Source: Streptomyces sp. R33 (lineage in GTDB: Bacteria > Actinomycetota > Actinomycetes > Streptomycetales > Streptomycetaceae). Taken from it: DNA of 64,000 nt. Position 1 is the stretch's first letter; the number at the start of each line of letters is the position of its first letter. The position numbers and the translations under genes are program-made. Below are positions 50,835 through 59,718 of this stretch, in pieces. The DNA is taken from NCBI RefSeq assembly GCF_041200175.1, contig NZ_CP165727.1:3633501-3697500 (forward strand). Reading direction: 5' to 3'. The notes under the pieces were generated by a model. That model saw nothing but the letters and a program-made list of their open reading frames with translations. It searched no databases and was not told where the DNA came from.

Positions 50835-52838
50835 GTGACGAGGCACTCGCACTCCAAGACCACGTATCCGGACCACAGTTCTCATCACCTCGGGCGGCGG
50901 ACGTTCCTCACGGCCACGGGCACCGCCGCAGCCACCTTCGCCACCGGCATCCCCGCCCACGCCACCGACCACGCGCGCGACGCCGCCTCCGCCGTCGAGT
51001 ACGTCGACGTCCAGCTCCTCAGCATCACCGACCTGCACGGCTACCTGCAGGCCGCCCCCGGCAGCAACGCCACCATCAGCGGGAACGGGGGCCGTACCTA
51101 CACCGTCGGCGGTGTCGCCTACATGGGCGCCCACCTCGCCCGCCTCCGCGACGGCCGGCTGAACTCGTTCTTCTTCACCCCCGGAGACTCCTTTTCCGGC
51201 TGGGAGTTCGACGCCGCCGCCTTCGCCGACGAGCCGACCATCGAGGCCCTGAGCCGCATGGGCCTCGACTTCGCGACCGCCGGGAACCACGAGTTCGACA
51301 AGTCCCCGGCTTTCCTCCAGCGGCACATGGAGCAGGGCGTCCCCTTCCCCGTGGTGGGCCGCGACGCCACCTTCACCGACTCCTCCGGCGCCCGCTTCCA
51401 CGGCTCCGGCTTCCGCTACTACAGCGCCAACGTCGTCTGGGACGCCGACCGGCGCACCGTCCTGCCCGCGTGCGGCATCGAGAAGGTCCGTACCGCCGCC
51501 GGCGGGGAGCTGCAGATCGGCTTCATCCACCTCACCGCACTCGGCACCGAGCTGTTCCCCGGCTCCTACCAACCCGGTCTCGCCACCCTCGACGAGGTCG
51601 CCACCGCCGACCGGTACGCGGCGCTGCTCAAGGCCCGGGGCGTCAACGCGATCGTGCTGATCATGCATGACGGGGCGGTCGCGGGCGGCGACTTCAACAG
51701 CGGTACCGACCCGTCCGGCCCGGCACTCGACCTGGCGCTGCGCGTCTCCCCCGACATCGACGCCATCGTCACCGGCCACTGGCACACCCGGTTCAACATG
51801 ATGGTCCCGGACCCGAACGGCGTCCCGCGCCCCTTCGTCGAGGCCGGCTGCCACGGCCAGCTCATCAACGAGATCAACCTCCGCCTCGACCCGGCCACCG
51901 GCAGGGTGATCCGTGAACTGACCGTGTCGACGAACCACCCCAACACCCGTGACGTCACCCCCGATCCGGACCTCAAGGAGGTCGTCGACTACTGGGCCGG
52001 CCAGGCCGCGGCGCGCGGCGCCACCCGCATCGGCAAGCAGACCGGATCATTCGTACGTGCGCGAAACACCGCGGGCGAGAGCACCATGGGCGACCTGGTC
52101 GCCGACTGGGCGCTGTGGGCGGGGCGCAGGCCGGCCGACCCGGAGAACGACGCCAACGTCCACCCCGCCGTCCCGGCCCAGCTCGCCCTCGTGGCGGCGG
52201 CACCGCGGGTCGGCCAGGCCGTCATCGCGGGCGACCTGGTCCGCGACACGGCCTCGGGTGGCGCCGTCACGTTCGGCCGCGCCTGGAAGGCCGTCGGCTT
52301 CGGCGACCCGATCGTCACCGCGACGGTGACCGGGCAGCAGATCCACGACGCCCTCGAGCAGCAGTGGACGACCGCAGCGAGCGGGGAGCTGCTGTTCGCA
52401 CCGCTGGCCGTCTCCGCGAACGTCCGCTACACCTTCGACACCCTGGGCCGGGTCGGCGACCGAGTCGACCCGGCGGACGTGTTCATCGACGGTGCCGCGC
52501 TCGACCTCACCGGCAGCTACCGGCTCGCGTCACCCTCGTACACCTTCCTGGCGAACGACGGCTACGGCGCACTCACCGGCTTCCAGGCGCCGTACCGCCA
52601 CCAGCGCGACTTCGAGAGCTTCGTCGCGTACGTCCGCGAGACGCAGACCCTGACCCCCGCGCCTCTGAACCGCGTCACGGCCGCCAACACCACCCGCCGC
52701 GGCGCCGACGTCGGCACCGTCCTGGAACCCGCCCCCTTCCTCCTCGCCGACGGCACCCCCATGCCCCGCCCCGAGGCCGCGATCGTCTCGGCGGACCGCC
52801 CCCACACCGACCGCAACGGCTTCCGGCCGCCTTGCTGA
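50835..52838 (+). CDS. TAT-exported 5'-nucleotidase/2',3'-cyclic phosphodiesterase family protein
   Basis: 667 residues from GTG 50835. Twin-arginine signal LGRRTFLTATG. N-terminal metallophosphatase domain with metal motifs TDLHGYLQ, TPGDSFSG, AGNHEFD, IMHDGA and TGHWHTRF. C-terminal 5'-nucleotidase domain (GESTMGDLVADWALW, SYRLASPSYTFLANDGYGAL) with the substrate-stacking Asn/Gly motif. Releases nucleosides and phosphate from external nucleotides, which would feed the nucleoside importer elsewhere in the window. No operator palindrome is found upstream. Confidence 0.93.
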   Translation: MTRHSHSKTTYPDHSSHHLGRRTFLTATGTAAATFATGIPAHATDHARDAASAVEYVDVQLLSITDLHGYLQAAPGSNATISGNGGRTYTVGGVAYMGAHLARLRDGRLNSFFFTPGDSFSGWEFDAAAFADEPTIEALSRMGLDFATAGNHEFDKSPAFLQRHMEQGVPFPVVGRDATFTDSSGARFHGSGFRYYSANVVWDADRRTVLPACGIEKVRTAAGGELQIGFIHLTALGTELFPGSYQPGLATLDEVATADRYAALLKARGVNAIVLIMHDGAVAGGDFNSGTDPSGPALDLALRVSPDIDAIVTGHWHTRFNMMVPDPNGVPRPFVEAGCHGQLINEINLRLDPATGRVIRELTVSTNHPNTRDVTPDPDLKEVVDYWAGQAAARGATRIGKQTGSFVRARNTAGESTMGDLVADWALWAGRRPADPENDANVHPAVPAQLALVAAAPRVGQAVIAGDLVRDTASGGAVTFGRAWKAVGFGDPIVTATVTGQQIHDALEQQWTTAASGELLFAPLAVSANVRYTFDTLGRVGDRVDPADVFIDGAALDLTGSYRLASPSYTFLANDGYGALTGFQAPYRHQRDFESFVAYVRETQTLTPAPLNRVTAANTTRRGADVGTVLEPAPFLLADGTPMPRPEAAIVSADRPHTDRNGFRPPC

Positions 52839-52877
52839 CGACCTACGGCGGGGCGGTCCTGCCGGTAGCGTCGGCGG

Positions 52878-53876
52878 ATGCACCGAGAGCGACTGACGGC
52901 GTACAGCGCCGTCTCCACCCGCCTGTCCCTGCTGAGCGACCACCGGCTCCGCGCGCTGACGGCCGCGGCGATGCCCTTCGGGTCCGGTATCGGCGGCCGG
53001 ACCGCCGAGTTGGACCTCGACGGGACGCGGGTCTTCGTCAAGCGCGTGCCGCTGACCGACATCGAGCTGCTGCCACGCAACGTACGGTCCACCGCGAACC
53101 TCTTCGAACTGCCGCTGCACTACCAGTACGGGGTCGGCTCGGCCGGGTTCGGGGCCTGGCGGGAGCTGGCCGTGCACACCATGACCACCGGCTGGGTGAT
53201 CGAGGGCGCGTACGAGGGGTTTCCGCTGATGTACCACTGGCGGGTGCTGCCCGACTCCCCGCCGGGGGGCGACGGCCTCGACGCGGCCGTCGCCCGCTGG
53301 GAGGGGTCGGACGCCGTGCGCCGGCGGCTGGAGGCCATCGCGCGGGCCTCGAACAGCCTGGTGCTCTTCCTGGAGCACGTGCCGCACCGGCTCGGCACCT
53401 GGCTGACGGGGCACCCCGCGTACGACTGGGCGCACCGGGCCCTGCTGAGCGGGGCGGAGTTCATGAGCTCGCGCGGGCTGGTCCACTTCGACGCCCACTT
53501 CCACAACGTCCTGACCGACGGCGAGCTCGTCCACTTCGCCGACTTCGGGCTCGCGCTCAGTACCCGCTTCGAGCTGGCGCCCGACGAGGCCCGGTTCCTG
53601 ACGCAGCACCTGGGCTACGACCGCGCGTACACCGCGAGCCATCTCCTGCGGTACCACCTGCCCGGCGCCGACGAGCGCGACGACCTGGAGCACGAGGCCT
53701 TCCTCCGGGAGTGGATCGCGGGGCGCGGGCGGGACGGGATGCCGGCCGAGGCCGCCGCGCTGCTCGACCGGCACGCCGCGACGGGGCTCGTGATGGCGGG
53801 CTTCCACCGGCGACTGGTGACGGAGAGCAAGCGCACGCCGTTCCCGGCAGGGGCGGTCGCGGAGGTGTCGAAGTAG
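52878..53876 (+). CDS. Protein kinase-like/phosphotransferase-fold protein
   Basis: 332 residues. Kinase-like fold: ATP-lysine candidate RVFVKRV, catalytic loop GLVHFDAHFHNVL (HxDxHxxN, as in aminoglycoside and choline kinases) and metal-binding HFADFGLAL. The glycine loop is replaced by FGSGIGGRTAEL. Substrate unknown: could phosphorylate a small molecule or protein. ATG 52878, 39 bases after the nucleotidase. Family members in Streptomyces are annotated only as protein kinase family. Confidence 0.82.
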   Translation: MHRERLTAYSAVSTRLSLLSDHRLRALTAAAMPFGSGIGGRTAELDLDGTRVFVKRVPLTDIELLPRNVRSTANLFELPLHYQYGVGSAGFGAWRELAVHTMTTGWVIEGAYEGFPLMYHWRVLPDSPPGGDGLDAAVARWEGSDAVRRRLEAIARASNSLVLFLEHVPHRLGTWLTGHPAYDWAHRALLSGAEFMSSRGLVHFDAHFHNVLTDGELVHFADFGLALSTRFELAPDEARFLTQHLGYDRAYTASHLLRYHLPGADERDDLEHEAFLREWIAGRGRDGMPAEAAALLDRHAATGLVMAGFHRRLVTESKRTPFPAGAVAEVSK

Positions 53877-53892
53877 CCCTCCCCGCGAAGGC

Positions 53893-53951
53893 TTGAACCT
53901 GTTCAAAAATGGGTCTACAGTCAGTCCTGCCAACAAGTTGAACACGTTCAA
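53893..53951 (+). promoter_or_regulatory. Promoter with twin TetR-type operators
   Basis: -35 TTGAAC (53893-53898) and -10 TACAGT (53916-53921) with the ideal 17-base spacing. TTGAACCTGTTCAA (53893-53906) covers the -35 and TTGAACACGTTCAA (53938-53951) lies just past the expected start of transcription. Both are TTGAAC-N2-GTTCAA palindromes, 45 bases centre to centre, ahead of an operon that encodes a TetR regulator. Confidence 0.85.
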
Positions 53952-53964
53952 GGGGGGCGAGGGC

Positions 53965-54369
53965 ATGGACCTCACCGTCGTCGCATACGTCATCTACCTG
54001 CTCATCAGCATCGCGCTGACCGTCTGGGTGGCCCGTACGCTCAGCCGCAACGGGCGCATCTTCATCGCCGACGTCCTGCACGGGAACGAGAAGCTCGCGG
54101 ACGCCGTGAACCACCTCCTGGTGGTCGGCTTCTACCTCGTCAACATCGGCTTCGTGACGCTCTACCTGCGCTCGGACGTCGCCATCGACACGGCCCGCCA
54201 GCTCTTCGAGGCCCTGTCGGTCAAGCTCGGCGTCGTCCTGCTCGTCCTCGGCGTCATGCACCTCGGCAACGTCTGGGTGCTGAACAAGATGCGCCGCCGC
54301 GGGATCATGGAGCGCCAGCAGACCCCGCCGGTCGCCCCGCAGGGGTGGACCGCTCCGGCCGGGGCCTGA
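53965..54369 (+). CDS. Small four-helix membrane protein
   Basis: 134 residues from ATG 53965 with AGGGGGGCGAGGG upstream. Helices at MDLTVVAYVIYLLISIALTVWV, LVVGFYLVNIGFVTLYL and VVLLVLGVMHLGNVWVL; a short soluble loop (ARTLSRNGRIFIADVLHGNE) and a basic tail. No known domain. First gene of the TetR-controlled operon, followed after three bases by a DCC-family protein. Possibly a redox- or membrane-associated partner of that protein. Confidence 0.8.
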   Translation: MDLTVVAYVIYLLISIALTVWVARTLSRNGRIFIADVLHGNEKLADAVNHLLVVGFYLVNIGFVTLYLRSDVAIDTARQLFEALSVKLGVVLLVLGVMHLGNVWVLNKMRRRGIMERQQTPPVAPQGWTAPAGA

Positions 54370-54372
54370 CCG

Positions 54373-54819
54373 GTGACCGGGGCAACGCCGGCGCAACGGG
54401 CCACGCACCACCTGACCGTGCTGTACGACGCCAACTGCCCGCTCTGCGTGCACATCCGGCACTGGCTCCTCGGGCAGCGCTGGCTGGTACCGCTCCGGCT
54501 GATCCCGGCCGGGTCCTACGAGGCGCAGCGCAGGTATCCGCAGCTCGACCACGCGGCGACGCTCCGCGAGATCACCGTCATCGGGGACTCGGGGCAGGTG
54601 TGGACCGGTACGGATGCGTTCATCGTGTGCCTGTGGGCGCTGGCGGAGCACCGGCCGAGGGCGAACTGGCTCGCCACCCCGGCGGGCCGGCCCTTCGCCC
54701 GGGCCGCCATGTACACGGCCTCGGCATGGCGGCAGGCGGTACGAACCGGGCCCGGTCCGGAGGGTGAAGTGGAGCCGGAGGCACCGGCCTGTGACGACCA
54801 CTGCGCCGTACCCGGATAG
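54373..54819 (+). CDS. DCC (DUF393) thiol-disulfide oxidoreductase-like protein
   Basis: 148 residues. The family motif is near the N-terminus as VLYDANCPLCVHIRHWL, a thioredoxin-like CxxC. WTGTDAFIVCLWAL is the second conserved block. Such proteins are predicted redox enzymes, with no proven substrate. GTG 54373 lies three bases after the previous stop. Cotranscribed with tetR. Confidence 0.88.
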   Translation: MTGATPAQRATHHLTVLYDANCPLCVHIRHWLLGQRWLVPLRLIPAGSYEAQRRYPQLDHAATLREITVIGDSGQVWTGTDAFIVCLWALAEHRPRANWLATPAGRPFARAAMYTASAWRQAVRTGPGPEGEVEPEAPACDDHCAVPG

Positions 54820-54830
54820 GCTCGTACACC

Positions 54831-55562
54831 GTGACTGATCAGAAGGCTCCCAAGAGCGAGCAGACCCGCACGCTCATCCTCGAAACCGCGCTCCGTCTCT
54901 TCCAGGAGCGCGGCTTCGACAAGACGACCATGCGGGCCATCGCCAAGGAGGCAGGGGTCTCGGTCGGCAACGCCTACTACTACTTCGCGTCGAAGGAACA
55001 CCTCGTCCAGGGGTTCTACGACCGGATCGGCGCCGCACACCAGGCGGCGGTCCGGCCCATCCTGGACAGCGAGACCGATCTGCAGAAGCGGCTCGCGGGC
55101 GTGCTGACGAGCTGGCTGGACATCGCGGCGCCGTACCACGAGTTCGCCTCGCAGTTCTTCAAGAACGCGGCGGACCCGGAGAGCCCGCTCAGCCCCTTCT
55201 CCCCCGAATCGGAACCCGCGCGCAAAGCGGCGATCGACATGCACCGCGAGGTGCTGGCGGGAGCGAAGACGAAGGTCCCGGAGGAGCTGGCCGACGTACT
55301 GCCGGAGCTGATGTGGCTCTCGCAGATGGGGCTCGTCCTGTACTGGGTCTTCGACCGGTCCCCCAACAGCGAGAAGACGCGGCGGCTCGCGGAGCGCGGC
55401 GCGCAGCTGACGACGCGGGGCATCGTCCTGGCCCGGTTCCGGGTGCTGCGGCCGCTGGTGCGCGAGGTCCACGAGCTGTTCGCGGACTTCCTGCCCGGGA
55501 TGGCGCAGACGGTGGTGTCGAAGAAGAAGCGGGCCTCCGACCCGGACCCCGGGCCCGCGTAG
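54831..55562 (+). CDS. TetR-family transcriptional regulator
   Basis: 243 residues. N-terminal HTH (about 12-58): TLILETALRLFQERGFDKTT, then MRAIAKEAGVSVGNAYYYFA. Ligand-binding helical domain follows, with FFKNAADPESPLSPFSPES and a Lys/Arg tail. Third gene of the operon led by the membrane protein at 53965, and so probably autoregulated through the two TTGAAC-N2-GTTCAA palindromes. Ligand unknown; a membrane-active or lipid-like inducer is a guess from context. Confidence 0.93.
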   Translation: MTDQKAPKSEQTRTLILETALRLFQERGFDKTTMRAIAKEAGVSVGNAYYYFASKEHLVQGFYDRIGAAHQAAVRPILDSETDLQKRLAGVLTSWLDIAAPYHEFASQFFKNAADPESPLSPFSPESEPARKAAIDMHREVLAGAKTKVPEELADVLPELMWLSQMGLVLYWVFDRSPNSEKTRRLAERGAQLTTRGIVLARFRVLRPLVREVHELFADFLPGMAQTVVSKKKRASDPDPGPA

Positions 55563-55638
55563 CGCCCGGCGCGGCATCCGGCTCGGGAAAACGGGCCCCG
55601 GGAAGGCCGGTTGACGGCGGGTCGTCACCGGTGACCGG

Positions 55639-56982
55639 TCAGGCCTGGTACGAGGCGAGTTCGACGACCGTGATGTCGGACGGAGCGCCGACCCGGACCG
55701 GAGGCCCCCAGGCGCCTGCGCCGCGGGAGACGTAGAGCTGGGTGTCGCCGTAACGCTCGAGACCGGCGACGGTGGGGTTGGCGAGCTCGGCGAGGTAGTT
55801 GCCCGGCCAGAGCTGGCCGCCGTGGGTGTGCCCGGAGAGCTGGAGGTCGACGCCGTGGCGGACGGCGTCGTGGATGACGACGGGCTGGTGGGCCATGAGC
55901 ACGGCGGCTCGGGCCCGGTCGCGGTCGCCGAGGGCCGCGGTGAAGTCCGGGCCGTGGCCTTCCGTCTCGCCCGCCACGTCGTTGACCCCGGCGAGGTCGA
56001 AGTGCGGGAGCGCCCGGCGGGCGTTCTCCAGGGGGACGAGGCCGAGCTCACGGACGTGGTCGATCCACTGCTGGGCGCCCGAGAAGTACTCGTGGTTGCC
56101 GGTGACGAAGTACGAGCCGTGCCGCGCGCGGAGCCGGCGCAGGGGCTCGGCGGCGCTGCCGAGGTCGTGGACGTTGCCGTCCACGAGGTCGCCGACGATG
56201 GCGATGAGGTCGGGCTGCGTCCGGTTGACCGTCTCGACGATGCGGGTGGTGTGGGCGCGGCCGAGGACCGGGCCGAGGTGGATGTCGCTGACGACGGCGA
56301 TCCGGAAGCCGTGCGCGGCGCGGGGGAGTTTGGCGAGCGGGACCTGGACGCGCTTGACGCGGGGGCCGCGGAGGACGCCGTACGTGCCGGTGGCTACGGT
56401 TCCGGTCGCGGCGAGGGCGGCTGCGCCGCCGATCGCCCGTGCGACGAACTGGCGGCGGGTCGCCCCTGCGGGGTCGTCGTCCGGGGCCGCCGGGCCCTGG
56501 CCCGGCTCGGGCGGGAGCGGCTCGTCGAGGGCGGTCGCGGGGCCCTGCGGGGCTGCTCCCGTACCCGCCCTTCCACCTCCCCCGGACTCCGTCCGGGAAG
56601 GGCCCCCACCCGGGGCTCCGCCCCGGACCCCGCGCATCGAACCCCGGCGGGGCCGGATCCGGCGGGCCGGGCCGCGGAGGAGGAGGGCTCGTACCGGTTC
56701 GGCCAGGAGCATCGCCAGTGTCAGGTACAGCAGGACCGCGAGCCACATGTAACCCGGCCAGGCCACGGACTGCTGGAGCCAGAAGGGGGCGCCGGCGCGG
56801 CCCGTGGTGAGGGCGGCCAGCGAGAGGAGCGGCAGGGCGAACGCGAGGATCGTGCCGATCCGGCGGGCCGTGCCGCGCGGGCGCGTCGTATCCCGGACCA
56901 GACGGACCCACAGCCAGCGGTGGACCAGGACCAGCAGGGCCAGGACCAGCACTGCGATCACCGCGAAGATTGCGATCTTCAT
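55639..56982 (-). CDS. Membrane-anchored metallophosphoesterase
   Basis: 447 residues. Three N-terminal helices (about 1-100). A Gly/Arg/Pro-rich linker (about 105-165), partly derived from a palindromic repeat, follows. A second hydrophobic stretch (RRQFVARAIGGAAALAATG, TAT-like) precedes the phosphoesterase domain with VVSDIHLGP, IVGDLVDG, TGNHEYFSG, LMAHQP and LSGHTHGGQLWP, all metal ligands present. YkuE/UDP-diacylglucosamine-hydrolase-like exported phosphoesterase; substrate probably a lipid or phosphodiester. The ATG overlaps the stop of the upstream gene (ATGA). Confidence 0.9.
   Translation of the reverse strand: MKIAIFAVIAVLVLALLVLVHRWLWVRLVRDTTRPRGTARRIGTILAFALPLLSLAALTTGRAGAPFWLQQSVAWPGYMWLAVLLYLTLAMLLAEPVRALLLRGPARRIRPRRGSMRGVRGGAPGGGPSRTESGGGGRAGTGAAPQGPATALDEPLPPEPGQGPAAPDDDPAGATRRQFVARAIGGAAALAATGTVATGTYGVLRGPRVKRVQVPLAKLPRAAHGFRIAVVSDIHLGPVLGRAHTTRIVETVNRTQPDLIAIVGDLVDGNVHDLGSAAEPLRRLRARHGSYFVTGNHEYFSGAQQWIDHVRELGLVPLENARRALPHFDLAGVNDVAGETEGHGPDFTAALGDRDRARAAVLMAHQPVVIHDAVRHGVDLQLSGHTHGGQLWPGNYLAELANPTVAGLERYGDTQLYVSRGAGAWGPPVRVGAPSDITVVELASYQA
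56564..56655. repeat. Dispersed Streptomyces palindromic repeat, copy 1 (inside coding sequence)
   Basis: Shares CCCGCCCTT, CCGGACTCCGTCCGG, GGACCCCGC, TCGAAC and GGCGGGGCCGG in the same order with the inverted copy at 61529-61616. Contains hairpins CCCGGACTCCGTCCGGG and CCGGGGCTCCGCCCCGG. It lies in frame within the phosphoesterase gene and encodes linker residues about 110-140. Confidence 0.8.
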
Positions 56983-57251
56983 GCGTCCGGACCCGCGTCC
57001 GGACCCCGGCGTGATGCGCGCCGCAGCGCGAGGACGCCGCGCAACCCGATCACACCAACGGCCGTCCCCAGGAGAAAGGAGGCGATGGCCAGGAGAAGGT
57101 GGACCCAGAAGTAGGCCGTCGGCTCGCCCGCCGCGTCGAATGCCAGACCACTGGCGTCCTTCCACAGGTTCCGGACGAAAGACACCCAGATGAACCAGCT
57201 CCACACCCCGAAGGCGAGCAGGAACCAGGAGACGGCACGGCTGAGTTTCAT
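56979..57251 (-). CDS. SCO4848-family membrane protein
   Basis: 90 residues, two helices (SWFLLAFGVWSWFIWVSFVR and FWVHLLLAIASFLLGTAVGV) joined by a short loop (NLWKDASGLAFDAAGEPTAY), basic tail. A named but uncharacterised actinobacterial family. Overlaps the phosphoesterase start by four bases, so the two are coexpressed. Divergent from the DD-peptidase gene. Confidence 0.92.
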   Translation of the reverse strand: MKLSRAVSWFLLAFGVWSWFIWVSFVRNLWKDASGLAFDAAGEPTAYFWVHLLLAIASFLLGTAVGVIGLRGVLALRRASRRGPDAGPDA

Positions 57252-57372
57252 GCCCCCAGTATCGGTTTGGTCCCCAGGACGGACGCGCCGGGGTGGGCTG
57301 TACCGGCGGTGGTTCGGCCACGTTGGCCGGTCCGGGGGTGCGGACAGCCGATCGGGATGTACTTTCACCTGC

Positions 57373-58635
57373 GTGTCTGCCAAAAAGACCGCGCTGACGG
57401 TCCTTTCCGCCGGGCTGCTGGTCCCCGCGATGCTCGTGGTGCCCGCGCACGCCGCGCCCACCCCGCCGACGGACGGGAAGGGACAGCCGGGCAAGGCCCC
57501 GGCCGTGGCCGGGCCGCCGGCGTCGATGTCCACGGTCGGCGGGGCCCTGCTCGGCAAGCCGGGGGTCCAGGTGAACCCGCTGGCCGGCGCCCCCGCCCTG
57601 CCGACGAACCTGACGGGGCGTTCGTGGATCGTGGCCGACGCCGAGACGGGCGAGGTGCTGGCCGCCAACAACGCGCACTGGCGGCTGCCCCCGGCCTCCA
57701 CCCTGAAGATGCTCTTCGCGGACACGGTGCTGCCCAGCCTTCCGAAGGACAAGGTCCACAAGGTCACCGACCAGGACTTGGAGGGCGTCGGGGCCGGCTC
57801 CAGTCTGGTCGGGGTCAAGGAGGACCACGAGTACTCCGTGCACGACCTGTGGCTCGGGGTGTTCCTGCGGTCCGGGAACGACGCCGTGCACGTGCTCGCC
57901 GCCATGAACGGCGGCATCGACAAGACCGTCAAGGACATGCAGGCGCACGCCGAGGAGCTGCAGGCCCTCGACACCCACGTCGTGTCCCCCGACGGGTACG
58001 ACGCCCCCGAGCAGGTGTCGAGCGCGTACGACCTCACCCTCATCGCCCGCTCCGGCCTGCAGAAGAAGGACTTCCGCGAGTACTGCGGGACGGCCGAGGC
58101 GAAGTTCCCCGGTCTGCAGGAGCCCGGGAAGCCGCGCGAGTACTTCGAGATCCAGAACACCAACCGGCTGATGACGGGCGCGAGCGGTCTCTCCCCGTAC
58201 AAGGGCATCGCCGGGGTGAAGAACGGCAACACCACCATGGCCGGCTCCACCTTCACCGGCGCCGCGCAGCAGGGCAACAAGAAGCTGCTGGTCACGGTGA
58301 TGAACCCGAGCGCGGGCGGCCTGAACTCCGTCTACGAGGAGACCGCCGGCCTCTTCGACTGGGGCTTCGCGGCGATCGGCAAGGTCAAGCCGGTCGGCGA
58401 ACTGGTTCCGCCGAAGAGTGCGGACACCTCCTCGATCGGCTCGCCCGCCCAGTCGCACGAGAACGGCCACTCGGCGGCGGGCGAGGGCGCGGAAGGCGGC
58501 GTCGGCACCGCGCTCGGCATCGCGGGCGGGGCGCTGGCCGTGATCGCGGGCGGGGCGTACGCCGTCAACCGCCGCTGGCCGCGCGGCCCGCGCGGCCGCC
58601 GCACCGGCACCGGCGGCGGTGACCAGGCGTCCTAG
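57373..58635 (+). CDS. D-alanyl-D-alanine carboxypeptidase (penicillin-binding protein, S11 type)
   Basis: 420 residues from GTG 57373. Signal peptide, spacer, then a peptidase domain with PASTLKML (Ser-x-x-Lys), SGND (Ser-x-Asn) and VKNGNT in place of the usual KTG. A C-terminal membrane helix (ALGIAGGALAVIAGGAYAV) and Arg-rich tail anchor it. Trims the terminal D-Ala of peptidoglycan stems. From memory the S. coelicolor counterpart is SCO4847. The start has a poor ribosome binding site. It ends five bases before the convergent yihY stop. Confidence 0.93.
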   Translation: MSAKKTALTVLSAGLLVPAMLVVPAHAAPTPPTDGKGQPGKAPAVAGPPASMSTVGGALLGKPGVQVNPLAGAPALPTNLTGRSWIVADAETGEVLAANNAHWRLPPASTLKMLFADTVLPSLPKDKVHKVTDQDLEGVGAGSSLVGVKEDHEYSVHDLWLGVFLRSGNDAVHVLAAMNGGIDKTVKDMQAHAEELQALDTHVVSPDGYDAPEQVSSAYDLTLIARSGLQKKDFREYCGTAEAKFPGLQEPGKPREYFEIQNTNRLMTGASGLSPYKGIAGVKNGNTTMAGSTFTGAAQQGNKKLLVTVMNPSAGGLNSVYEETAGLFDWGFAAIGKVKPVGELVPPKSADTSSIGSPAQSHENGHSAAGEGAEGGVGTALGIAGGALAVIAGGAYAVNRRWPRGPRGRRTGTGGGDQAS

Positions 58636-58640
58636 TCCTC

Positions 58641-59549
58641 CTAGGCCTCCTGCTTCCGGTTCGCGGGCTCCTCGGGGTCCTCCGCGCCGTCGCCGTCCGC
58701 GGCGGCGCGGGTGGCCGTCCAGGCCGAGCAGTACAGCAGCAGCTTCGCCATCAGGTTGATCCAGATCAGCAGGGCGACCGGCACGCCGAAGGCCCCGTAC
58801 ATGCTCTTCGCGGCGACCCCGCGCATGTACCCGCTGAGCAGCAGTTTCAGCAGCTCGAAGCCGGCCGCGCCGAGCAGGGCCGCCTGGATGAGGCTGCGGC
58901 GCGGCGGTTCGACGCCCGGCAGCAGGGTCAGCACGTAGAGCAGCATCAGGAAGGCCGCCACGACGCCGACGAGGAAGGCGCCGGTCCGCAGGAGCGCGCC
59001 GCCCGCGCCGTTCTGCGGCACGCCCAGCCAGCCGCCGAACTTGCCGACCGCGCTGGAGCCCAGGATCGAGGCCGCGGCCGAGCACAGGCCCACGCCGCCG
59101 AGGCCGAGGAGGACGAGCGCGTCCTTGCCCTTGCGGACGACGGGGTTTCCCAGGTCCTCGTCGTCCTTCTCCCACACCGCGCGCAGGCAGTCCCGCATCG
59201 AGCCGACCCATCCGATGCCGGTGACGAGCAGGAGGGCGGAGGCGACGAGCCCGACCGTGCCCGCGTTGGCGACGAGGCCGTCGAGGTCGAGCTGCCCGGA
59301 GATGCCGGGGACCTGCTCGGCGAGGTTCTTCTGCAGCCGGTCCAGCTGCTCCTGGCTGAGCAGCGCCGCGCCGATGGCGGCGGCCACGGTGATCAGCGGG
59401 AAGAGCGCGATGAAGCTGATGAAGGTGATCGCGGCGGCGAGCCGGCTCCAGTGGACCCGGTCGAGGCGTTCGTAGGCACGCCACGCGTGTGTCCGCATCA
59501 GCCGGACCATGAGTGGCCCGATCACGGGGAGTTTCGTCAGCCAGTCCAT
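58641..59549 (-). CDS. YihY/BrkB-family membrane protein
   Basis: 302 residues, six helices: RLAAAITFISFIALFPLITV, GLVASALLLVTGIGWVGSM, YVLTLLPGVEPPRRSL and a C-terminal PVALLIWINLMAKLLLYCSA. The family was once thought to be RNase BN, which is now rejected; true role unknown, perhaps transport. ATG 59549. Charged cytoplasmic tail. Confidence 0.9.
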   Translation of the reverse strand: MDWLTKLPVIGPLMVRLMRTHAWRAYERLDRVHWSRLAAAITFISFIALFPLITVAAAIGAALLSQEQLDRLQKNLAEQVPGISGQLDLDGLVANAGTVGLVASALLLVTGIGWVGSMRDCLRAVWEKDDEDLGNPVVRKGKDALVLLGLGGVGLCSAAASILGSSAVGKFGGWLGVPQNGAGGALLRTGAFLVGVVAAFLMLLYVLTLLPGVEPPRRSLIQAALLGAAGFELLKLLLSGYMRGVAAKSMYGAFGVPVALLIWINLMAKLLLYCSAWTATRAAADGDGAEDPEEPANRKQEA

Positions 59550-59718
59550 GGGGTCACCGTAAAGGAGCTGACGGAAATAGCCGGGATTGCCGGTTTTGGG
59601 CACTACGGTCGTCGATTGTGACTTTTCGCGAAGCGCGTCCGATGGACGACCGTCCGTTCCACACCCTGGTCCTGCGCACGCTCCGGTTCCACGCCCGCCT
59701 CACGCTCAGGCAGCGCCG

